Assembly (NCBI RefSeq): GCF_002382885.1
Contig: NZ_NWVL01000009.1
Coordinates: forward strand, 1 to 64,000
Direction of reading: 5' to 3'
DNA: 64,000 nucleotides
Origin: Streptomyces sp. WZ.A104
GTDB taxonomy: Bacteria > Actinomycetota > Actinomycetes > Streptomycetales > Streptomycetaceae
The position numbers and the translations under genes are program-made. Each line of letters begins with the position of its first letter. Positions within the stretch are counted from its first letter, which is position 1. Under the pieces are notes generated by a model that saw nothing but the letters and a program-made list of their open reading frames with translations, was not told the origin of the DNA and did no database searches. Below are positions 31,032 through 45,125 of the stretch, one piece after another.

Positions 31032-33002
31032 ATGACCAGCCGACGGCTCGACGTCTGCCTCATCGGTGCCGGGCCCCGAGGGCTCTCCGTCCTCGAACGG
31101 CTGTGCGCGAACGCCGGGTCGGCGCCGGACGAGGTGCCGATCACGGTGCATGTGGCGGACCCGTATCCGCCCGGGGCCGGTCAGGTGTGGCGTACCGACC
31201 AGCCCGAGCACCTGCTGATGAACACCGTGGCCTCCCAGGTCACGATGTTCACCGACGAGAGCGTCCGGATCGACGGGGTGCTCGCCCCCGGACCCAGCCT
31301 CTACGAATGGGCGCGCTTCCTGACCCTGGTCGGCCCCATGGACGACCGGCAGCGCGACGAGCGGCTGCTGGACGAGGCGCGTGCGCTCGGCCCCGACTCC
31401 TATCCCACCCGTGCCTTCTACGGGCACTATCTGGAGTGGGTCTTCGAGCGGGTCACCCGGACCGCGCCGGGACGGCTGACCACCGTCGTCCACCGGGCCC
31501 GGGCGGTGGCGATCGAGGAGGAGCCCCACAGCGGGAAGGCGGGCTGCCTCCAGAGCGTCCTGCTCGACAACGGGGTGCTCATCGACGGTCTCGACGCGGT
31601 GGTCCTCGCCCAGGGGCACCTGCCCGTACGCCGGTCCCGCCGGCAGACCGAACTCGGCGGCTTCGCCCACGCCAACGGTCTGCGCTACGTGGTGCCCGCC
31701 AACCCGGCGGACGTGGACCTGTCGCCGGTGGAGCCGGGCGAGACCGTCGCGCTGCTGGGACTCGGTCTGAACTTCTTCGACTACATGGCACTGCTGACCC
31801 ACGGCCGCGGCGGCCGCTTCGTCCGCCGCTCGGACCGGCTGGTCTATCTGCCCTCGGGCCGCGAACCCCGGCTCGTCGCAGGCTCCCGCCGAGGTCTTCC
31901 CTTCCACTCCCGGGGCGAGAACCAGAAGGGCGCCCACGGCAGACACGAGCCCGCCGTGCTGACCGACGAGGTGATCCGGGAGCTGCGGGAGCAGGCCCGG
32001 CGGCACGAGGGGATCGACTTCCAGGCCACGGTCTGGCCGCTGGTCAGCAAGGAGGTCGAGACCGTCTACTACGCCACGCTGCTCACCGCCGACGGCCGCT
32101 CCGGCGACGCGGAACGGCTACGGGCGCGCTACCTCGCGGCGAAGCCGGGCAGCGGCCAGGAGCTCGACGTCCTCGCGGAGTTCGGCATCGGTCCGCACGA
32201 CCACTGGAACTGGGACCGGATCGCCCGCCCGCACGCGGACCGGGAGTTCGCCTCGCCGCGCGACTTCCACGACTGGCTGCTCGGCCATCTGCGCGAGGAC
32301 CTGCGGGCCGCGCGCGAGGGCAACGTGGCCGGACCGCTGAAGGCCGCCCTCGACGTACTGCGCGATCTGCGCAACGAACTCCGGCTGATCATCGACCACG
32401 GCGGTCTCACGGGCAGCTCGCACCGGCAGCACCTGGACGGCTGGTACACACCGCTCAACGCGTTCCTCTCCATCGGCCCGCCCGCCGGCCGGATCGAGGA
32501 GGCGATAGCCCTCATCGAGGCCGGTGTCCTGCGGGTGCTCGGCCCCGACGTCCGCTCCGGCACGGACGAGGACGCCCGGGCGTTCACCATCGAGTCCGCC
32601 GCGGTCCCCGGTTCGCTGACCCGGGCCACCACACTGGTCGAGGCCCGTCTGCCGGAGATCGATCTGCGGACCACCGCTGACCCGCTGCTGCTCCAGCTCC
32701 TGGACACCGGCCAGTGCCGCCCCTACGAGGTCGCGGGCCCCGACGGTACGGTGTACGAGACCGGCGGACTCGCCGTCACCGACGCTCCGTTCCACGTCAT
32801 CGACGCCGAGGGCCGCGCGCATCCGCGTCGTTTCGCCTTCGGGGTGCCGACCGAGTCCGTGCACTGGGCCACGGCGGCGGGGATACGTCCCGGGGTGAAC
32901 TCCGTGACACTCCAGGACTCGGACGCCATCGCGCACGCCGTACTGGCGCTGGCCCAGGGTCTTCGTCAGGACAGCGAGATGATGGGAGAACTGACAAGGT
33001 GA
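31032..33002 (+). CDS. creE: CreE-like FAD monooxygenase, L-aspartate to nitrosuccinate
   Basis: This protein of about 656 residues has a long NAD_binding_9-type FAD/NAD(P)-binding fold. It contains LDVCLIGAGPRGLSVLERL at the N-terminus, ADPYPPGAGQVWRTDQPEHLLMNT, VALLGLGLNFFDYMALL for the second nucleotide, and a large C-terminal half without common domains. Size, fold and its coupling to a fumarase/aspartase-family lyase match CreE (FzmM, KinJ) of the aspartate-nitrosuccinate pathway, which oxidises the amino group of aspartate to a nitro group. The ATG at 31032 has GGAGAG 7 bases upstream; 31002 is an in-frame alternative. The family call is from memory of those proteins, not from an alignment. 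Confidence 0.8.
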   Translation: MTSRRLDVCLIGAGPRGLSVLERLCANAGSAPDEVPITVHVADPYPPGAGQVWRTDQPEHLLMNTVASQVTMFTDESVRIDGVLAPGPSLYEWARFLTLVGPMDDRQRDERLLDEARALGPDSYPTRAFYGHYLEWVFERVTRTAPGRLTTVVHRARAVAIEEEPHSGKAGCLQSVLLDNGVLIDGLDAVVLAQGHLPVRRSRRQTELGGFAHANGLRYVVPANPADVDLSPVEPGETVALLGLGLNFFDYMALLTHGRGGRFVRRSDRLVYLPSGREPRLVAGSRRGLPFHSRGENQKGAHGRHEPAVLTDEVIRELREQARRHEGIDFQATVWPLVSKEVETVYYATLLTADGRSGDAERLRARYLAAKPGSGQELDVLAEFGIGPHDHWNWDRIARPHADREFASPRDFHDWLLGHLREDLRAAREGNVAGPLKAALDVLRDLRNELRLIIDHGGLTGSSHRQHLDGWYTPLNAFLSIGPPAGRIEEAIALIEAGVLRVLGPDVRSGTDEDARAFTIESAAVPGSLTRATTLVEARLPEIDLRTTADPLLLQLLDTGQCRPYEVAGPDGTVYETGGLAVTDAPFHVIDAEGRAHPRRFAFGVPTESVHWATAAGIRPGVNSVTLQDSDAIAHAVLALAQGLRQDSEMMGELTR

Positions 33003-34453
33003 ACGCCACCACCCCGCCCGCACACGCCGCTGACACCATCGACGCCGGGCTGCTGAGCCCGGTGCGGGCCGGGACTCCGGCGGAGGCGGCCACGTCCGAC
33101 GGAGCCTGGCTCCAGGCGCTGCTCGACGCGGAGGCCGCGCTGGTACGGGCCCAGGCGGGCCTCGGCAACGTACCCGGCGCAGCGGCAGAGGCGATCACCG
33201 AGCTGGCCCGTGCCGAGCGGCTGGACCTGCGGGAGATCGCCCTGCTCAGCCGGGGCGCGGCCAACCCGGTGGTGGCCGTGGTCCAGGCGTTCACCGCCCT
33301 GGTGGCGGACAAGGCCCCCGACGCCGCCGACTACGTCCACCGGGGCTCGACCAGCCAGGACATCTTCGACACCGCGCTGATGCTGGTCGCCGGACGGACC
33401 CTGGACCTCCTGGCGGCGGATCTGGACGGCATCGCCGCGTCCCTGCGGACGCTGGCCGACGAGCACCGGCAGACGCTCATGGCCGGGCGCACGCTGGCGC
33501 TCCACGCGGTGCCCACGACCTTCGGCCTCAAGGCTACGGGCTGGCTGGCGGCGGTCTGCGACACGAGGGAGCGGCTGCGCCGGCTCAGGTCCGACGGCCT
33601 GGTCGTCCAACTCGGCGGCGCGGCGGGCACGCTGGCGGGCTACGTCGAATACGAACGGCTGCACCGCGAAGCGCGGCAGGAGACCGTGGCCGAGGGCTAC
33701 GCGGCCCGGCTGGCCGAGCGGTTCGCCGCGGAGACGGGTCTGTCCGCCCCGGCCCTGCCCTGGCACAGCCACCGCGCCCCCATCGCCGCGCTGGGCGCCG
33801 AACTGGCCCTGGCCACCGGCGTGCTGGGGAAGATCGCCGTGGACGTCCAGTCGCTCGCCCGGACCGAGACCGCCGAGCTCGCGGAGCCCGCCGCGGCGGG
33901 CCGGGGGGTCTCGTCGGCGATGCCGCAGAAACGCAACCCCGCCCTCGCCACGCTGATCCGCTCGGCGGCCCTGCAAGTACCCGCGTACGCCGGTGTGCTG
34001 GCGCAGACGATGCTGTCCGAGGACGAGCGCTCGGCCGGCGCCTGGCACGCCGAATGGCAGCCGCTGCGGGAGTGTCTGCGGCTCGCCGGAGGGGCCGCGC
34101 ACACCGCACGCGAGCTGGTGGCCGGTCTGGAGGTCTCGCCCGGGCGCATGCGGGCCAACCTGGACCTGACCGGTGGCCTGATCGTCTCGGAGCGGCTGGC
34201 GGCCGTCCTGGCACCCGTGCTCGGCAAGGCCGCCGCGAAGGACGTCATCAGCCGGGCCGCGCGCAGGGCGGCCGCCTCGGGTCTGCCGCTCGCCGAGGTC
34301 CTCCTGAATGAGGACGTGATCGCCGAGCGGTTCGGCGTACGTGACCTGGAGCGGCTGCTCGACCCGGCCGGATACACCGGCGCCGCCGAGGAACTGACGG
34401 CACGGGCGCTGCGGCACTACGCCCCGCGCCAGAGCATGTCCGACACCCCGTAG
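32999..34453 (+). CDS. creD: CreD-like nitrosuccinate lyase (releases nitrous acid)
   Basis: This 484-residue member of the aspartase/fumarase superfamily has the signature loop as GVSSAMPQKRNPALATLIRS, YVHRGSTSQDIFDTALML for the TSxD-type region, and MLSEDERSAGAWHAEWQPL, close to 3-carboxy-cis,cis-muconate cycloisomerase-type lyases. CreD/FzmL enzymes look like this and split nitrosuccinate into fumarate and nitrous acid. The GTG start overlaps the CreE-like stop (GTGA), a coupling expected for a two-enzyme pathway. The alternative is an ordinary cycloisomerase or adenylosuccinate lyase, but no catabolic or purine genes are nearby. A hairpin terminator follows. Confidence 0.8.
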   Translation: MNATTPPAHAADTIDAGLLSPVRAGTPAEAATSDGAWLQALLDAEAALVRAQAGLGNVPGAAAEAITELARAERLDLREIALLSRGAANPVVAVVQAFTALVADKAPDAADYVHRGSTSQDIFDTALMLVAGRTLDLLAADLDGIAASLRTLADEHRQTLMAGRTLALHAVPTTFGLKATGWLAAVCDTRERLRRLRSDGLVVQLGGAAGTLAGYVEYERLHREARQETVAEGYAARLAERFAAETGLSAPALPWHSHRAPIAALGAELALATGVLGKIAVDVQSLARTETAELAEPAAAGRGVSSAMPQKRNPALATLIRSAALQVPAYAGVLAQTMLSEDERSAGAWHAEWQPLRECLRLAGGAAHTARELVAGLEVSPGRMRANLDLTGGLIVSERLAAVLAPVLGKAAAKDVISRAARRAAASGLPLAEVLLNEDVIAERFGVRDLERLLDPAGYTGAAEELTARALRHYAPRQSMSDTP

Positions 34454-34466
34454 ACAGGCGCTCGCC

Positions 34467-34499
34467 CCCCCGGTGAGGGCGGTCTGTCCTCGCCGGGGG
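34467..34499 (+). terminator. Terminator after the CreD-like gene
   Basis: CCCCCGGTGAGG at 34467-34478 pairs with CCTCGCCGGGGG at 34488-34499 (12 bp with one G-U pair, 9-base loop). It separates the Hpg/nitrite operon from the promoter of the exporter-NRPS operon. Confidence 0.65.
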
Positions 34500-34550
34500 A
34501 GGGAGCCCCATCAACACCCGCGCGCCACGGACCTGCCCCTCGCTCGCCCC

Positions 34551-34578
34551 TTTAAATGCACGCACGATCGTTTATATT
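34551..34578 (+). promoter_or_regulatory. Promoter and cluster operator 3 (exporter-NRPS operon)
   Basis: TTTAAA (34551-34556) and TATATT (34573-34578), 16 bases apart, look like -35 and -10 boxes. The operator GCACGATCGTTTA (34562-34574) sits between them, in inverted orientation compared with the hmo promoter. It contains the perfect palindromic core ACGATCGT. Confidence 0.72.
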
Positions 34579-34623
34579 CATCCCCGGGTCCAAGCCGTGG
34601 ACCCACTGACGAAGGGGCTACGC

Positions 34624-36069
34624 ATGACCACCGCTTCACCGCAGTCGGCCGGGGCGAACCCGGCGGACGACGCGGCACCGGCCGACGGGCAGCGGCCGCA
34701 GGGCTCCTCGGGTGCCTCACCCGCCGCGAAGCTGGCACTGTTCGTCGCCTCCGGCGCGACCTTCCTCGCGGTGCTCGACACCACGGTCGTGAACATCGCC
34801 TTCTCCGACCTGCGCGTCGACTTCCCCGACGCCTCCCTGTCCCAGCTGACCTGGGTCGTCACCTCCTACACCGTGGTGTTCGCCGCGCTGCTCGCCGTCG
34901 CGGGCCGGGTCGCCGACGTCATCGGACGCAAGAAGCTCTTCCTCTGGTCCACAGCCCTGTTCACCCTCGCCTCGGTACTGAGCGGACTCGCCGTCGACGT
35001 GCCGATGCTCGTCGCCGCCCGCGCCCTGCAAGGAGTGGCGGCCGCAGGGATGATCCCCTCCGCACTCGGACTGGTGCTCCAGCACACACCCCCGGCCCGC
35101 CGCCAGATCGCCGTCGGGGTCTGGGGAGCGGTCGGCAGCATGGCCGCTGCCGTGGGACCGAGCCTCGGCGGGCTGCTCGTGGACGTATGGGGCTGGCGCA
35201 GCGTCTTCCTGATCAACCTGCCGATCGGCCTGGCCATCGTCGTGATCGCCGCCCGGCTCGCGGCCGATGCACCGAGCGGCCGCCGCTACCCCGACCCGGT
35301 GGGCACCCTCGCCCTCGCCCTCGGCATCGGCGGCGTCGTCTTCGGCGTCACCCAGGGAACGGAATGGGGCTGGGGCAGCGGCAGGGTCCTCGCCCTGATG
35401 ACCGGCGGCGCCGTGCTCGTCGTGACCGCACTGCTGCTCTCCCGGCGCCACCCCGCACCCGCCATCGAGTGGGACCTGTGGCGCAACCGCGTCTTCGCCG
35501 CCACCAACGTCTCCTCGCTGCTCTTCGGCGCGGCCATGTACGCCTACCTCCTCAGCACCCTCCTCTTCCTCAACGCCGTCTGGGGCTACTCGGAGCTCAA
35601 GGCGGGCCTGGCGGTCACCCCCGGAGCCTTCAGCGCCGCCGTCGGCGCCATCGTGGTGGGACGCCGGGTCGGCCCCCGCGCCCAGTGGGCCGCGCTCGCC
35701 GTGGGCTCCACGCTCTTCGGCGCCTCGTGCGCCGCGATGTACCTGCTCCTCGACGCCGAGCGCGCCTACCTGGCGCTCTGGCTCCCCATCGGCATCGTCG
35801 CCGGCCTCGGCATCGGCGCCGCGCTGACCGCCATCTCCAACGCGGCCACCGCCTCGCTCCAGCCGCAGCGCTTCGCCTCCGGCACCGGCCTGCTCATGAC
35901 GACGCGCCAGGTCGGCGGAGCCCTCGGCATCGCCGCCCTCGCCGCCATCATCGAACGCCACGACGTCCTCGATGCCGAGGGATATCTGCAGGTCTTCCTC
36001 GCCTGCGCCATCGGAGCCGTGGCCGCCGCCGCGGTCGCCCCGGTGTTCCGCCCACGGGGCAGCCAATAA
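34624..36069 (+). CDS. DHA2-type MFS drug exporter (EmrB/QacA family)
   Basis: This 481-residue protein has about 14 membrane segments. Motif D/C-like sequences typical of DHA2 antiporters are present: LDTTVVNIAFSDLRVDFP in the first segment, GRVADVIGRKKLF between segments 2 and 3 (motif A), and GPSLGGLLVDVWGWRSVFLINLPIG (motif C region). The N-terminal 40 residues are a soluble Pro/Ala-rich leader. The ATG at 34624 has GAAGGGG upstream. As first gene of the NRPS operon it probably exports the product and gives self-resistance. Confidence 0.88.
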   Translation: MTTASPQSAGANPADDAAPADGQRPQGSSGASPAAKLALFVASGATFLAVLDTTVVNIAFSDLRVDFPDASLSQLTWVVTSYTVVFAALLAVAGRVADVIGRKKLFLWSTALFTLASVLSGLAVDVPMLVAARALQGVAAAGMIPSALGLVLQHTPPARRQIAVGVWGAVGSMAAAVGPSLGGLLVDVWGWRSVFLINLPIGLAIVVIAARLAADAPSGRRYPDPVGTLALALGIGGVVFGVTQGTEWGWGSGRVLALMTGGAVLVVTALLLSRRHPAPAIEWDLWRNRVFAATNVSSLLFGAAMYAYLLSTLLFLNAVWGYSELKAGLAVTPGAFSAAVGAIVVGRRVGPRAQWAALAVGSTLFGASCAAMYLLLDAERAYLALWLPIGIVAGLGIGAALTAISNAATASLQPQRFASGTGLLMTTRQVGGALGIAALAAIIERHDVLDAEGYLQVFLACAIGAVAAAAVAPVFRPRGSQ

Positions 36070-36167
36070 GGGCTTTCCGAGGACCGGGCCGATCCGCGCC
36101 CGGACGCCTTCGGTGTGCCCGGCAGGGCACCCGCTCACGAACGGACAAGCTCATCAGCGCTGAGAAC

Positions 36168-43439
<7,272 letters not shown>

Positions 43440-43440
43440 C

Positions 43441-44625
43441 GTGTCACAGCGCACCCGCCCCCGGGCCATCGTGATCGGAGCCGGCATCGGAGGCCTGGCG
43501 ACGGCCGTGGCCCTGCGCCGCGTCGGCATCGACGTGGCGGTCCACGAACGGGCCCCCGACCTGCGCCCCGCCGGATTCGGCATCTCCGTGATGAGCAACG
43601 CCGTGGCCGCCCTGCGGGCCCTCGGCATCGACCTCGGGCTGGAGAAGCGCGGCCAGAGGATCCTGCACACCGAGATCATGACCGACAAGGGCCGCACCCT
43701 GCGGTCCCTGCCCGTCGAGACCGCGGGCGACCGCCTCGGCGCGCCCAGCGTGGCGATGTACCGGGGCGACCTCCAGGCCGCCCTGCTCGACGCACTGGGC
43801 GGACTGCCCGTCTCGCTCGGCGCGGCCGCCACCGACTACGAGATCACCGGGGACGGCGTCCGGGTCCGCTTCGAGGACGGCCGCGAGGACACCGGCGACA
43901 TCCTGATCGGCGCCGACGGCATCAACTCCGCCGTCCGCCGCCGACGCACCGCCGACGACAGCGGCCCGCGGTACGGCGGATTCCTCTGCTGGCTCTCCGT
44001 CACCCCCTTCGCCCACCCGAAGATCACCCAGGGGTTCAACGCCCACTACTGGGGCCTCGGAAAACGCTTCGGCATCCACGACGTCGGCCAGGGCCGCGCC
44101 TACTGGTGGGGCACGCTGAACATGCCCGCTGACGAGGCACGCCGCTGGGACGGCGACAAGGACCGGATCGTCCGCGCCTACACGGGGTGGGCGGACGAGG
44201 TGTGCGAGGCCATCGCGACCACCCCCGTCGAGGACATCGTCGCCGTACCCGCCCAGGACCGCCCCTTCCTGGAGCAGTGGGGAGAAGGCCCGGTGACCCT
44301 CCTCGGCGACGCCGCCCACCCGATGCTGCCCAGCCTCGGACAGGGCGGCAGCACGGCCATCGAGGACGCCGTGGTGCTCGCGCAGTGCCTGGCCGCCGGG
44401 ACGGACACCGTCGCGGCGCTGCGCCGCTACGAGAACCTGCGGCGCGAGCGGACCCGGGAAATGGTCGAGGTCTCCCGCCGGTTCGGCGGCTTCGAACAAC
44501 TGGAGAACCCCGTGCTGCGCGCCGTACGTGACGCCTACCTGCGCCACGCACCGCAATCGGTCCTGTTCAAGCCCTTCCAGCGGGCACTGACGCCCCGGCT
44601 GCTCGACGACGCACCGGCGAACTGA
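43441..44625 (+). CDS. FAD-dependent aromatic-ring-type monooxygenase
   Basis: This 394-residue PHBH-fold flavoprotein has AIVIGAGIGGLATAVALRRVG (FAD-binding GxGxxG), ILIGADGINSAVRR (DG motif) and VTLLGDAAHPMLPSLGQGGSTAIEDAVVLA (GD motif). Such monooxygenases hydroxylate phenols, indoles or other electron-rich substrates. It starts at a GTG one base after the NRPS stop, so it is translationally coupled and probably acts on the NRPS product or on the Hpg-derived aromatic ring. Confidence 0.88.
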   Translation: MSQRTRPRAIVIGAGIGGLATAVALRRVGIDVAVHERAPDLRPAGFGISVMSNAVAALRALGIDLGLEKRGQRILHTEIMTDKGRTLRSLPVETAGDRLGAPSVAMYRGDLQAALLDALGGLPVSLGAAATDYEITGDGVRVRFEDGREDTGDILIGADGINSAVRRRRTADDSGPRYGGFLCWLSVTPFAHPKITQGFNAHYWGLGKRFGIHDVGQGRAYWWGTLNMPADEARRWDGDKDRIVRAYTGWADEVCEAIATTPVEDIVAVPAQDRPFLEQWGEGPVTLLGDAAHPMLPSLGQGGSTAIEDAVVLAQCLAAGTDTVAALRRYENLRRERTREMVEVSRRFGGFEQLENPVLRAVRDAYLRHAPQSVLFKPFQRALTPRLLDDAPAN

Positions 44626-44635
44626 AGGAGAGACG

Positions 44636-45070
44636 ATGACCACCACCGCCATCCGCGCCGAGGCACACCGTGACGCCAAGAGCGTGGTGCACCGCTACCT
44701 CCAGGCCCTGCGGGACCGTGACGCCGAGGCGATCGGCGAACTGGTCGCCACCGATGCCGTCTACCGCATACCCGGCAGCCACCCGGTGGCGGGAACCTGG
44801 ACCGGACTCGCGGAGATCGCCGGGAAGTTCCTCATCCCCATGGGCGAACTCTTCGACCCGACGGCCGACTACACGGTCGACGTCCACCATGTGATCGCCG
44901 AGGGCGAGGAGGTCGCCGTGGAGTGCGTCACGCGAGCCACGACACGGGCCGGCGCCCCCTACGTCCTGCCCATCAGCGCCCAGTTCACCGTCAGGGACGG
45001 GCAGATCCGGAGCATGCGCGAGTACTTCGACACCGAGTACTTCTCCTCGACGCTCTTCGGCCGGGACTGA
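44636..45070 (+). CDS. SnoaL/NTF2-like protein
   Basis: This 144-residue alpha+beta barrel protein of the SnoaL-like/NTF2 superfamily has YLQALRDRDAEAIGELVATDAVYRIPGSHPVAGTWTG, the usual opening of polyketide-cyclase-like and hydroxylase-like members, and a C-terminal FDTEYF strand. The ATG has GAAGGAGAG upstream. Relatives catalyse cyclisation, epoxide hydrolysis or hydroxylation, or have only a binding role. It is the last gene of the exporter-NRPS operon, next to the FAD monooxygenase, and the two may work in succession. Confidence 0.8.
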   Translation: MTTTAIRAEAHRDAKSVVHRYLQALRDRDAEAIGELVATDAVYRIPGSHPVAGTWTGLAEIAGKFLIPMGELFDPTADYTVDVHHVIAEGEEVAVECVTRATTRAGAPYVLPISAQFTVRDGQIRSMREYFDTEYFSSTLFGRD

Positions 45071-45080
45071 CACAGCGGTC

Positions 45081-45119
45081 AGGCCCCGGGCCGCCCCTCC
45101 GGCGGGCGGCCCGGGGCCT
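45081..45119. terminator. Bidirectional terminator, perfect 16-bp stem
   Basis: AGGCCCCGGGCCGCCC at 45081-45096 pairs perfectly with 45104-45119 around a 7-base loop. It stands between the convergent NRPS operon and the minus-strand acyl operon. Confidence 0.88.
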
Positions 45120-45125
45120 GGTGCC

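Noticed and set aside
34473..36167. 5' extension of the NRPS reading frame through the MFS region
   Set aside because: The extension is Arg/Pro-rich shadow sequence in another frame of the MFS exporter. The first condensation-domain residues start at the GTG at 36168.
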